32,160 nucleotides of DNA from the IMG/VR virus record IMGVR_UViG_3300030104_001516, positions 8,625-40,784 of that record; one strand, 5' to 3'. The position numbers and the translations under genes are program-made. Below are positions 6,588-16,109 of this stretch, piece by piece; the stretch's first letter is position 1, and the number at the start of each line of letters is the position of its first letter. The stretch comes from a virus. The notes under the pieces were generated by a model, which was given only the letters and a program-made list of their open reading frames with translations, was not told the origin of the DNA and did not search any database.

Positions 6588-9500
6588 ATGCCGTTAATTA
6601 AGAATGCAGCAGCAACACTGAACCAAGGGGTTAGTCAGCAGACTGAATCCCAACGGTATCCTTCGCAAGCGTCAGAGCAAATCAATGCTTACTCTTCGCA
6701 TGTAAAAGGTTTAGTCAAACGCCCTCCTATTAAGCACGTAAGTTCAATAGGAGTTAATGCAGCAACAGGCAATCAGAGTTTCATGCATCTCATGTACCGA
6801 GATGACTCTGAGCAGTATGCTGTTGTAATCAACAAGGGTACTGAAACTAGAGTCACAGGTGTCGATCTAACTACACAGTTACATTCACTAAAGTACACCA
6901 ATGCGTCAGATGTTTTTGCAGTAGATGATGCGGTTCAGTTTACTCGCACTGGTTTAGAAGACAGGCTTGCCACAGGAATCAAAGAGGGTGTCACATATTA
7001 TGTTCATTCTTTTGGCACTACATCAGGCAACAACCGTTGGTTTAAACTGAAAGAAACCACTGCTGCCTCAACAGCTTCAAACATATTAACACTGGGACAT
7101 GTTGAGCTTACGACAACAAATTTAGGAAGTAGCACAGCAGGCGATGAATACAAAGCAGGTTTGCTGATTGAATCAATACGTAATGCTGATGGATCGTGGA
7201 TCGATGGCGTACTTACAGTACGGTTTAGTTCACCAGCATCAGGAACAGGACATTCTTTTTCCAACGGAGACATCATAAGGATTAAGAACCTCGGTGGCAC
7301 TGCTGCTTACATCTTAGACTCACAGGAGCAAGTTGAATTAAGTCAGCCTACCAAGACAATGGGAGGTACAAACCTTAGAGCTAATGAAACTTCTTTTAAG
7401 TTCTGGTTGAAAACTCCTAGTAGACTAGGAGATTCAGTAGGAAATAATTTTGGGTACAGAGTTGATGGGGATCAATTGTTTCAGATTCCAAGGTACAACG
7501 AACGCTTTCAACAAGGAGAATCTATCCGTGACTACATAGATTTTTATTCTACCAGTTCTACGTTTAGTGTAGATGGCAATGAGCTAACAAGAGAATCAGG
7601 CACGTTTGACATCACTACCCTTCCTCTAGGAAGTCTGATACGAGTAGGCAGCAACCCTAAAAACCCAAGGGCTATAGTCACTGCTGTTGATGCTTCAGGA
7701 GCTAAACCTATAATAACATTAGCTGAAGGAATAGATACTCTGTTCAATCTAGGTGCTGACAGTTCAAGTGGTAACCATACTCTGTTCTACTGGGCTAATC
7801 CTAAGAACACTTCTAAGTTCCGAAGCATAAATCAGAGTGACTACAGAGCCTCTAATGATTTGGCTTATGTTGGTGACGATGGCGGCACATGCAGTGCTAC
7901 CAGCAGTGAGAAAGGCACAGGCCCTTACGTTACTGATCTAAATTCAGGAGCAACATATCCAGTAGTTCCTGACAACACTTACGGAAATCCTTACAATTAT
8001 TTATTAGAGGTAAACAACCCCGCTAAAGATTTAAAAGCTAAGACAATAGGAGACACTACTTTTATTGTTAACAAGTCCAGACAAGTTGTAGAGAACCACT
8101 ACCCTGAACACGAACCAACATACGAAGCATTCATTCGTGTCAAGACTGCTGACTATGGTAAGTACTACAGGATAAAAATAGGAACAGAGGCTATAGAAAG
8201 AGTAGCCACGGAAGCCACAGGTGAAACTGCAAAGGTAGCGTCAGTTCTTCTGTACGGAAACAGCACTACAGGAGATAACGTAGTCTCTCGTCCTATCTGT
8301 AAAATCCGTGCAAAAAAGAAAGGAGGCCACTTCAACAACACGCATGTCAGGTTAATGCAAAACTGGGCATATGAGTACGGACAACACGACGTGTATACCC
8401 AAGAAGGGCAAGTATTTTCAATAACCTTTCCCGATAAATACGCAGATCACGTAGACTTGTTGGCAGGTGAACAAACAATCAACAACAAAAAATATTTAGA
8501 AAGTTCTAAACAAGATTTACGAAAAGTTCATTCAGGACTTCGGCTTGATAAAAGGCAAAATATTGCCAACGAAAACGACAAGGTTCTGACACAAGACCTT
8601 GATAACGATTACGTAGCTATCCATTACGATACAACAGGAACAGGCAAACTGTTTATATGGGCAAATTTTTATTGGGCTAACAACAGTGATGTAAGAAACA
8701 AAAAAACTACAGTTGGTCATTTAAAGAATGCTTTTGAAAACGCAAACGGACTGCTTTCAGAAGATTGGGAAGTAGTGTTGTGTGATTCTTCAGGATTGGC
8801 TTCCGATGAAACAGGATACAACAGCAGCACAGTTTCCGCAGAGGGTTGGTTCTTTTTAGATTCTGAGCTAGGAACTTTAAAGGTAGGAAAACAGATTGTT
8901 CATGTAGATAAAAACGGTGTCTCTAAACAAGACTACAAAGGTGCAAGCACATATGATCTAAATAATGGAGTAGAATATAATGTAGGCCTTGATTACATTG
9001 TACGATCTTTTGGCGTCTTTAGAACATTAGATAGCTTTGACGATTACGAGTTTGTACGACAAGGTTTGCAGTCTCCTAATACACCAGTAGATTCATCATC
9101 AGGTAAAATCTCTCGACTGTTTCGAGGGCGTGCTTTTACTTCAGGTGGAAGAGGCACAGCTACTCAAACACCTATAAGTGATTTTGGAAATGCAACAGTT
9201 TTTGACGGGGAGTTCTTTTATAAAACACCTCGGTGGACAGGGAAGGATGAAGATCAACGAGCTATAGGAACTGAAAGAGTTGCTGAAGTGCTGGCAAGCA
9301 ACGCGCTGATTGTTGATGGAGAGTACTTTGTCCGAGGTGGTGCTAGTGGAAAACTTTCACGCGCTGACGGCAGAACACTTCAAGAGGATCACACTCAATA
9401 CAAACGGGAGCACCAAGAAGAAGCTATTGGCCTGACTTTTACGCGCTCTGTTGTTGCCGCTAATAGCCGCAGTACATCAGGTTCGTCTACCGTCACCTTA

Positions 9501-11360
9501 AATGCACAGTTTCATACAGACGCCGCCAAAGATAAATTTCTCACCAAGTTCAGCAGTACATCAGGAGAACTAATTGACAACCTCACTTGGGAAGTAACTC
9601 AATTAGGTAACGTCATTGCCATAAGGAATGCTCAACAGATTCCTTTTGAAATACAGGTAACAGATGATCTAGGCGGTCAGGGACTAGACCTAACTACTAA
9701 TGAAGTCAGTGAGGAAACTGAACTGCCTTCTATATGCAGGCACGGCCACGTAGTCAGAGTCATTGGACACGCTCGTGAAGAGGCTGACGATTATTACCTA
9801 CAATTTGTAGCTGATAAAGCAGACCCAACACAACTGCGTCATGGACGCTGGGAAGAGTGTGTAGGCTTCAGTACTCCCAAGGGTATAGCTAATCAGTCTA
9901 TGCCGGTAAAACTGAAACGAACATTCAACACTGATGGAAGCAAACAATTTAAACTTAGCCATTGTAATTGGGACTACAGAATAGCTGGAGATACTTTCAC
10001 GAACCGCACCCCATCTTTTGTGGGCAGGCATATTAACGATGTGTTCCTGTTTAAAAACAGGTTAGGGTTTATAGCTGGAGAATCTGTAGTACTTAGCGAG
10101 GCAGGTGAGTACTTTAATTTTTTCAGAACAACAGTAGCTTCCTTTATGGATTCAGCACCTATCGACGTTACGTTGTCTTCAGAAAAAGTATCAACACTAC
10201 ATTCAGCCTTAACGTATGCTGACCGTTTAATTTTGTTCAGTCGTAGCCAGCAGTTCTCCCTTCAAGGGACACAGTACCTGTCACCTAAGACTGTCAACGT
10301 CACTCCCACTACTGACTTCCAGAACACAGGGGTCACTCCTGTCTTATCAGGCAACAGTGTTTTCTTTGCTTTTCCACGTACAGACTTTGGCGGTGTTGCT
10401 GAGTACTTTTTATCTAAAGAACAATTAGACAGCATGGAGGCACAAGATGTCACAGCCCATGTGCCTAAGTACGTTAAGGGTAACATTATTAAAATGGCGG
10501 CGTGCTCGTCGGAAAACATTTTAGCAGTCCTCACTGACAATTCAGGTGAGGCCATGTTGTACGTTTATAAATATTTTATCAGCAACGGTCAGAAGATTCA
10601 GTCTGCTTGGTTCAGCTACAAAACAGGTGATGCTTCTTCTCAAATACTTTCTATTGAGTTTATAAAGAACACCCTCTACATGGTTGTTAAGCGTGGCTCA
10701 CTTGTGTTTATCGAGAAGCTGACGTTTGAAGATGATCAAGTAGATGCCTCGATGGAATATGAAGTCTTGCTTGATCGTCGTGTTGACAAAGCTGCCTGCA
10801 CGATTAACGGAGGCAACACAGCAGTCACTCTACCTACAGGATACGTAGTCACAAGCAACACCCTATTGGTGACTGACCAAGGGGTTCAGTACAAAAGCTC
10901 AACGACTAACAACAATATCTTCACTCCAAAGAACAGTGGAGGGGATGCTGTTTCTGTACCCTCATCTAACTTTTTTATAGGGGAACCTTATGACATGGAG
11001 TACACCATGAGTCGCCCTTATTTAAAAAGTGAGCGAGTAACAGAGTCAGGCAGGTATCAAATACAAAGAGGCATCTTAGAGTACTCTAATGCGAGATCGT
11101 TTGAAGTGGAGGTAGTTCACAACCCCAAGATGAGCGCACCTAATAAGGTGACTATTACAAACACTTATGCTAATGATGCCCTTCACTCACTGTTGACAGG
11201 AAGTGCAGACCTTCAGGATGGTTTGTTTAAATTTGGGGTACAGGAGCAACATGACAAACTGCAGTTAAAAATTAAAAACGGAACACCGTATCCGTCTGAT
11301 TTTTTAAGCATAGACTACGAAGCTATGGCATATGGAAGAGGAACACGCTGGAAAGGTTAA
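6588..11360 (+). CDS. tail tubular protein B (nozzle), T7 gp12-like, greatly enlarged
   Basis: The nozzle protein closes the distal tail. Conserved parts are the N-terminus (LNQGVSQQTESQRYPSQA, VKRPP near residue 43), a TTFIVNKSRQV strand near residue 490, GRWEECVGF near 1086, and the hallmark FVGRHINDVFLFKNRLGFIAGES with SEAGEYFNFF at about 1142-1180, continuing to the end. At 1590 residues it is twice T7 gp12 (794). Most of the additional length lies at about 97-480 and 600-1080, between conserved blade segments, where the sequence is Thr/Ser/Asp-rich and beta-like without an enzymatic motif I recognise. It begins 2 nt after gp11 and overlaps gp13 by 29 nt. No frameshift is visible. Confidence 0.93.
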   Translation: MPLIKNAAATLNQGVSQQTESQRYPSQASEQINAYSSHVKGLVKRPPIKHVSSIGVNAATGNQSFMHLMYRDDSEQYAVVINKGTETRVTGVDLTTQLHSLKYTNASDVFAVDDAVQFTRTGLEDRLATGIKEGVTYYVHSFGTTSGNNRWFKLKETTAASTASNILTLGHVELTTTNLGSSTAGDEYKAGLLIESIRNADGSWIDGVLTVRFSSPASGTGHSFSNGDIIRIKNLGGTAAYILDSQEQVELSQPTKTMGGTNLRANETSFKFWLKTPSRLGDSVGNNFGYRVDGDQLFQIPRYNERFQQGESIRDYIDFYSTSSTFSVDGNELTRESGTFDITTLPLGSLIRVGSNPKNPRAIVTAVDASGAKPIITLAEGIDTLFNLGADSSSGNHTLFYWANPKNTSKFRSINQSDYRASNDLAYVGDDGGTCSATSSEKGTGPYVTDLNSGATYPVVPDNTYGNPYNYLLEVNNPAKDLKAKTIGDTTFIVNKSRQVVENHYPEHEPTYEAFIRVKTADYGKYYRIKIGTEAIERVATEATGETAKVASVLLYGNSTTGDNVVSRPICKIRAKKKGGHFNNTHVRLMQNWAYEYGQHDVYTQEGQVFSITFPDKYADHVDLLAGEQTINNKKYLESSKQDLRKVHSGLRLDKRQNIANENDKVLTQDLDNDYVAIHYDTTGTGKLFIWANFYWANNSDVRNKKTTVGHLKNAFENANGLLSEDWEVVLCDSSGLASDETGYNSSTVSAEGWFFLDSELGTLKVGKQIVHVDKNGVSKQDYKGASTYDLNNGVEYNVGLDYIVRSFGVFRTLDSFDDYEFVRQGLQSPNTPVDSSSGKISRLFRGRAFTSGGRGTATQTPISDFGNATVFDGEFFYKTPRWTGKDEDQRAIGTERVAEVLASNALIVDGEYFVRGGASGKLSRADGRTLQEDHTQYKREHQEEAIGLTFTRSVVAANSRSTSGSSTVTLNAQFHTDAAKDKFLTKFSSTSGELIDNLTWEVTQLGNVIAIRNAQQIPFEIQVTDDLGGQGLDLTTNEVSEETELPSICRHGHVVRVIGHAREEADDYYLQFVADKADPTQLRHGRWEECVGFSTPKGIANQSMPVKLKRTFNTDGSKQFKLSHCNWDYRIAGDTFTNRTPSFVGRHINDVFLFKNRLGFIAGESVVLSEAGEYFNFFRTTVASFMDSAPIDVTLSSEKVSTLHSALTYADRLILFSRSQQFSLQGTQYLSPKTVNVTPTTDFQNTGVTPVLSGNSVFFAFPRTDFGGVAEYFLSKEQLDSMEAQDVTAHVPKYVKGNIIKMAACSSENILAVLTDNSGEAMLYVYKYFISNGQKIQSAWFSYKTGDASSQILSIEFIKNTLYMVVKRGSLVFIEKLTFEDDQVDASMEYEVLLDRRVDKAACTINGGNTAVTLPTGYVVTSNTLLVTDQGVQYKSSTTNNNIFTPKNSGGDAVSVPSSNFFIGEPYDMEYTMSRPYLKSERVTESGRYQIQRGILEYSNARSFEVEVVHNPKMSAPNKVTITNTYANDALHSLLTGSADLQDGLFKFGVQEQHDKLQLKIKNGTPYPSDFLSIDYEAMAYGRGTRWKG

Positions 11361-11829
11361 ACAATACAAAGAACTTTATGTTAGAAACGCAACTAGAGAT
11401 GACGGGATTAGTCTGTCAGGACGCCTTAGAAAAGCAGACCGAAGAGAAATTGCTGCATTCACAAGGGAGTCTCCTCTATCCGTGCTTGAGTCTGGAATCC
11501 TCAGTTCAACACCGTGCTATGCAATTACGAGACATGACGGAACCTGTATTGGAGTCTTTGGAACCAGAGATTCAGATCACCCCGATAGTGGACTCGTATG
11601 GCTCCTCGGTAGTGACGATCTCGTTAGACACTCACGAACTTTTCTTAGGTTTTCCCAATTCTTTCTAGATGAATTACACAAAAAATATAGGTTATTGTAT
11701 AATGTCATTGACGCAAGGAACACTGTTCATCTTAGATGGCTTGAGTGGTTGGGGTTTGACTTTGTCGAAGAGTTGCCAAGATACGGAGTAGAAAAAAGAA
11801 AGTTCATACTGTTTAGAAGATATGTGTAA
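11332..11829 (+). CDS. gp13-like internal virion protein with GNAT-like fold
   Basis: A 165-residue homologue of T7 gp13, needed for assembly of infectious T7 virions. The C-terminal part follows gp13 closely: LYNVIDARNTVHLRWLEWLG and then FDFVEELPRYGV with a FILFRR strand match T7's NYVWVGNTSHIRFLKTIG block. The family has the outline of a GNAT acetyltransferase, but I do not see a clear acetyl-CoA pyrophosphate-binding motif (Q/R-x-x-G-x-G/A), so activity is doubtful and the fold may be structural. It starts 29 nt inside the gp12 gene and ends overlapping gp14 by 8 nt. An out-of-frame 96-codon ORF inside it is considered a shadow. Confidence 0.8.
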   Translation: MEEEHAGKVKQYKELYVRNATRDDGISLSGRLRKADRREIAAFTRESPLSVLESGILSSTPCYAITRHDGTCIGVFGTRDSDHPDSGLVWLLGSDDLVRHSRTFLRFSQFFLDELHKKYRLLYNVIDARNTVHLRWLEWLGFDFVEELPRYGVEKRKFILFRRYV

Positions 11830-12421
11830 TCCAGCAGCAATATTAGTAGCGTCAGTAGGCATAAATGCAGCAAAAGCAGGAGCCAATTACGTGGCTGCAA
11901 AGCAGCAGGCAAAGGCTACTGAAGATCATCAAAAAAGATTAGGCGAAAGCATGGTTGATCAGCATTCAGCCAACATGTCTAATTCATTGATATCGCAAGC
12001 AGAACAAGATGCTAAAGCTGCTAAAGACAGGAGCAACATCATACGCAGAGCTTCTTCAGCGCAGAGTGTAGCACGTACTTCAGCGTTAGAAAGTGGAGCA
12101 CTAGGTAATTCATTTGATATGCTGATGAATGACTATGAAGCCACTGAAGCTGAATTACTCTCTGCCTCGATGATCAACCAGAATTTATTAGAAAACCGTT
12201 TTCTCCGTGAACGTGAACAAGCTAACTTACAAACTAAAGCTCGTTTGTTATCAAACTATCGTCCTATTAATCAACCTAGTCCGACTGCTGCCGTTTTGGA
12301 ATTTGCAGGAGACTCTCTACAAGCTGCAGGTAACTACTATGCTGCTACTGGTGGTGGGGGAGGAGGAGGAGGAGCTTCGTGGTCTCCAAGAGGAGCTTCA
12401 GATTTCGCGGGGCCATCATAA
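11822..12421 (+). CDS. internal virion protein, T7 gp14-like
   Basis: This 199-residue protein is the counterpart of T7 gp14, which is ejected first and forms the outer-membrane part of the DNA translocation channel. It starts MCNPAAI, and the Met-Cys start is shared with T7 gp14. The first 20 residues are a hydrophobic/alanine-rich helix, followed by long Ala/Gln/Glu-rich helices (residues 25-145) with an ALESGALGNSFDMLMNDYEA stretch characteristic of the family. The C-terminus has a run of nine glycines around residues 177-185. It overlaps gp13 by 8 nt and is followed after 18 nt by gp15, the T7 order. Confidence 0.85.
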   Translation: MCNPAAILVASVGINAAKAGANYVAAKQQAKATEDHQKRLGESMVDQHSANMSNSLISQAEQDAKAAKDRSNIIRRASSAQSVARTSALESGALGNSFDMLMNDYEATEAELLSASMINQNLLENRFLREREQANLQTKARLLSNYRPINQPSPTAAVLEFAGDSLQAAGNYYAATGGGGGGGGASWSPRGASDFAGPS

Positions 12422-12439
12422 ACCTATTATTTAACAGCA

Positions 12440-15400
12440 ATGGCAGCTAAAAGAATTACACCTGACGTTGAGTCTTTAGGACAAGCAGAAGTAACTCCCA
12501 CCAGTGGGACAGGCTTTAACATTGTAGGCGCAGCAGGGCCTCCTGTGGGGCCTAGTCAGTTGTCACAGATTGCTGATGCTCTTGGTGACTTCAACCCTGC
12601 ACTACAGAAGTTTGGATACCAGTTACATGCTCGCAAGGAACAAAGGTCTGCTGAAGAAGCAGCAAAATATTTTGATGAAATTGAGCAGTCAGTTGGGGCC
12701 ACTAAGATTAGGATAAAACGTGACCTAAAAAAACTAGGGTATTCTGATTGGGATAACCCTGAAGCATATAGGCAGCAGTTAATAAACACAGGAAGAAACA
12801 CTGCTACCAAAGATGTGGAGTCGATGCTTAACAACAAAGATTTCACAGACATGATGAATGCGCTGATGACGTCTTCATCACCTGAAGATTTTCGAGGCTC
12901 TGCTGAACAACTTATCTATGAAAATTTTAAGCCTGCTCAACGTGAAGCTGAAGATGAAAAGGTAGGTCATTATTTTGAAATGGGCTACGGTGCATCTTGG
13001 GTTAGAGAAAAGAATAAATACCTAGATGCCATTGGTAAAAAACAAACAGAATATGCACAGGCCCAACTTAAACGTGACTTCTATGAGTCTGCTTCTAATG
13101 AAATAAAAACAGCAATTGAATCAGGAACAGAAGCATCTTACAGGCAGCTACGTAAATTCTTTAACACAGGGTTTGCAGGGTTCCCTGAAGCAGGTAAGTC
13201 CTATTCTAAATCTTTAATCGACAATGCAGTCATGCCGACTCTTATGGAGTTAGCACGCAATCCTGACAATGAACTGAACGTCGAAACAGCACTGACAAGA
13301 ATATTGTCAATGACACGTGAGAACGGCAACGGAGGTCGCAGTCGCTTGTTTAAGGGAAGTGACCTGTCAGACAGAGATGGGCGTCAAAATGAAAATGATT
13401 TACGTGAACAACTCTACAACACTCAACTCCAAGCCGACAAACTTTTTGATCAACGGCACGCTGCCGCAAGGACTCGCATTTTTAGCACAGTCAACACTAC
13501 GCTAAACAACTGGGTTCAGTGGCAGGAGAACAATGAAGAGTTCGCAAAGAAGCACAATATCTATGGACTAGACGCAGGTGATTCAGACAATGCAGTAAAG
13601 ATAGCATCAGCGTTGGCACTTCATCCTGATTTTAAATTGTCCATCAAGCAAACAGACGAGCAGATTCAATACATGTTTGCAGATGCAGTTCAAGACGCAC
13701 GTCGCAAAGTCATGGCTGCAAATGTAGATGAATTTAAAACTGAAGCAGAGTTTAACAAAGAGTTGATGGCATCTCTGTACAACAAAACAGAGTTTGATTC
13801 TTTGTCCCTAATTAGGCCTGCACTTCCAAGCATAGAAAGAATCTTATTAGACCCTAACCTGACAGCAGCAGAAGCTAGGGAACAATTGATGAACGAAGCA
13901 CTCACTTCAGATAACTTCCGTGCTGCATTCTTTACAGACAATCAACACCTTGATCCTAATCAACTTATTTGGCAACAGGTGCTGAGACAGAAATTTGACA
14001 ACACATTTAAACACGATGGAATTCAAGCAGGATATAGTGCAATAGAACTAGCAACAGCAAAACTACACGACCCCTACACTACCCCAAGAGAACTGAATGA
14101 TATATCTGAAACACTACAAGCGTTTATAAATGAAATAGATGACCCTGATGTTGAGTCTAAAATAAATGCTACACTCAAGGGGGTTGAACAACGCCTTAAT
14201 CTTGATGAGTGGGTTAAAACAATCACACCTACGGATATCAACACGATTGTTACAACAGGACTTGTTAGTGCTGGAAAAACTGAAATATCAGATGTATTAA
14301 GTAAGTTACAACGCAGTGCTCCTGATGCAGCCGATTCGCAAACACCTGACATGGGTGCGCTCACCCCTGCTCAATGGCAGGCAGCTACGTTTGCCCATAA
14401 TACGATCAAAGCTGATGTAACGAGAGCCGCGATAGGAATGGCACAGGAAAAACTGGCCAACATAGACTACCAACTTAGAGACGCTCAGTGGCCTGAAGTT
14501 AGGCAACAAATACTAGCAGAGTTGACTGAGTACACTAAAAATAGGGCAGGGGTGTTTGAGCAAAACTACGCAGACAAACTAAATCTGCAGACCAAAGCTG
14601 CAGGTAAAACAGCAGCAACAGAGCAAACACTTCTACTGGAAGAAGATATACAATTATTTAAAGGGTACACTGACATCCAAAACTCATTTAAACGTGACGA
14701 AACATTTGGAATAGGAGGAGTGCCTATGCAGAGAGCAGTGGATTCTCCTGCCATGTTAACACAGTTTCTAACAGGGCCTCAAGGTTATGCTAATCAGGAA
14801 AGTCTTGTTGCACTGAAAAAGAAGTACGTAGACAGAAAAGAAACGTTGGAGGAGGATTTGTTTAAAATGGAGGGAAACATGAAAGAGAATGCCCCCTCAC
14901 AAACGCCTGAACAACGCGCACAAGCATTAAAAGATTTCAATACTGCCAAAGAACACTACAAGGATTACATTCAGAAAGGTGAGATACTAAGCTGGAAAGA
15001 GTTGAACAAAGAAGGAGGCCTCGTACACACCATCAACACGGGTGAGGCAGGACAGACTTCATCTATGTCGCTTGTTTTTAATCCTGAAACTGACGATATA
15101 AATTTAAACAGCACTTTAGTTTACCAAGACATCTCTGAGCTTAAATCAATACTGGAAGCCACCAACACGTTTGAAGATGAAAACGGTGGTGAGTCAGGCT
15201 TACTTGATCGAGACAAAGCTCCTCAAGATGTGTTAGAGCACGCTAACTTTCTTAGGCGTGTACATGGTTTTGATATCTTGGCTAAAAGCCCTGCAGACCG
15301 TAAAGCTGCAATGGCTAATTACACTAAGTTAGCACGTGAGCAGTACACGATGTTGAGCGTACGTCACCCTGACAAAATGCCTGCAAGTCTTTTAAAGAGA

Positions 15401-16108
15401 CATGAAGATGTTATCATAGAAGAATACATTGAAAGTGATTTCAATCATTTCCAAGGCCAGTACTACACACAAGATACTAAAGATTGGGTTGGCAATGTGT
15501 ATCTACAAAACAAAGATGTGTTAGGAACCACAACATCACCTCCCAAATTCAATCTTGAAGATGGAATAACTGCTTCTGATTTTACAACTATGAGGGACAG
15601 GGTGTTTGGAACTGTGGCTCCTGTTGAATACATAATTGAAAAAAGAGGCGATAACTATTTCTTGGATAGAGACAGCAGAGAATTAGATGATGCTGGCCTT
15701 GATTTTCCTGATGCCCTTACTGCTGAAAGATTTAAAACAAAACCATACAAACGCATTGCTCAAGAAATTGCTTTAGCAGAACTAGGAGTCCTTAATCCTA
15801 TACTGGCACAACGAGATGGATTCTTTAAGGAAGGGTGGCAGACTATTAAAGACATGTTGTTCATTGAGTCAGATGAGCCAAGAGGAGTAAACAGGTATTT
15901 ACGGATAGAAGCTGACAAATACAAAAGACTTCAAGAGAGGCAGCAGTACTACGAGAAGATACTTAAAGAAGATTCACCAATAACAAAACATCCTGACCTA
16001 GCACGTGCTTTCAATAAACTGTTACTCACGCAACCCAATTATTTTCAACTTAAATTTGGACAAGAAAACCGTTTCGGTGTAATGCCTTTACCAATCCCAC
16101 ACAAATAA
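12440..16108 (+). CDS. internal core protein, T7 gp15-like
   Basis: A 1222-residue, largely helical protein in the gp15 slot between gp14 and gp16. T7 gp15 (747 residues) is part of the internal core and, after ejection, of the periplasmic tunnel. The N-terminal 60 residues are Gly/Pro/Thr-rich (VGAAGPPVGPSQLSQIADAL), then long charged helical segments with a GLDAGDSDNAVKIASALALH stretch near residue 375. Direct similarity to T7 gp15 is weak by eye, so the call depends mainly on gene order, size class and helix content. The extra ~475 residues show no enzymatic motif I recognise. The gene is separated from gp16 by a single base. Confidence 0.8.
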   Translation: MAAKRITPDVESLGQAEVTPTSGTGFNIVGAAGPPVGPSQLSQIADALGDFNPALQKFGYQLHARKEQRSAEEAAKYFDEIEQSVGATKIRIKRDLKKLGYSDWDNPEAYRQQLINTGRNTATKDVESMLNNKDFTDMMNALMTSSSPEDFRGSAEQLIYENFKPAQREAEDEKVGHYFEMGYGASWVREKNKYLDAIGKKQTEYAQAQLKRDFYESASNEIKTAIESGTEASYRQLRKFFNTGFAGFPEAGKSYSKSLIDNAVMPTLMELARNPDNELNVETALTRILSMTRENGNGGRSRLFKGSDLSDRDGRQNENDLREQLYNTQLQADKLFDQRHAAARTRIFSTVNTTLNNWVQWQENNEEFAKKHNIYGLDAGDSDNAVKIASALALHPDFKLSIKQTDEQIQYMFADAVQDARRKVMAANVDEFKTEAEFNKELMASLYNKTEFDSLSLIRPALPSIERILLDPNLTAAEAREQLMNEALTSDNFRAAFFTDNQHLDPNQLIWQQVLRQKFDNTFKHDGIQAGYSAIELATAKLHDPYTTPRELNDISETLQAFINEIDDPDVESKINATLKGVEQRLNLDEWVKTITPTDINTIVTTGLVSAGKTEISDVLSKLQRSAPDAADSQTPDMGALTPAQWQAATFAHNTIKADVTRAAIGMAQEKLANIDYQLRDAQWPEVRQQILAELTEYTKNRAGVFEQNYADKLNLQTKAAGKTAATEQTLLLEEDIQLFKGYTDIQNSFKRDETFGIGGVPMQRAVDSPAMLTQFLTGPQGYANQESLVALKKKYVDRKETLEEDLFKMEGNMKENAPSQTPEQRAQALKDFNTAKEHYKDYIQKGEILSWKELNKEGGLVHTINTGEAGQTSSMSLVFNPETDDINLNSTLVYQDISELKSILEATNTFEDENGGESGLLDRDKAPQDVLEHANFLRRVHGFDILAKSPADRKAAMANYTKLAREQYTMLSVRHPDKMPASLLKRHEDVIIEEYIESDFNHFQGQYYTQDTKDWVGNVYLQNKDVLGTTTSPPKFNLEDGITASDFTTMRDRVFGTVAPVEYIIEKRGDNYFLDRDSRELDDAGLDFPDALTAERFKTKPYKRIAQEIALAELGVLNPILAQRDGFFKEGWQTIKDMLFIESDEPRGVNRYLRIEADKYKRLQERQQYYEKILKEDSPITKHPDLARAFNKLLLTQPNYFQLKFGQENRFGVMPLPIPHK

Positions 16109-16109
16109 A

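Noticed and set aside
11378-11668. 96-codon + frame inside the gp13-like gene.
   Set aside because: The overlapping frame has clear gp13 similarity and this one has no recognisable features or ribosome site.
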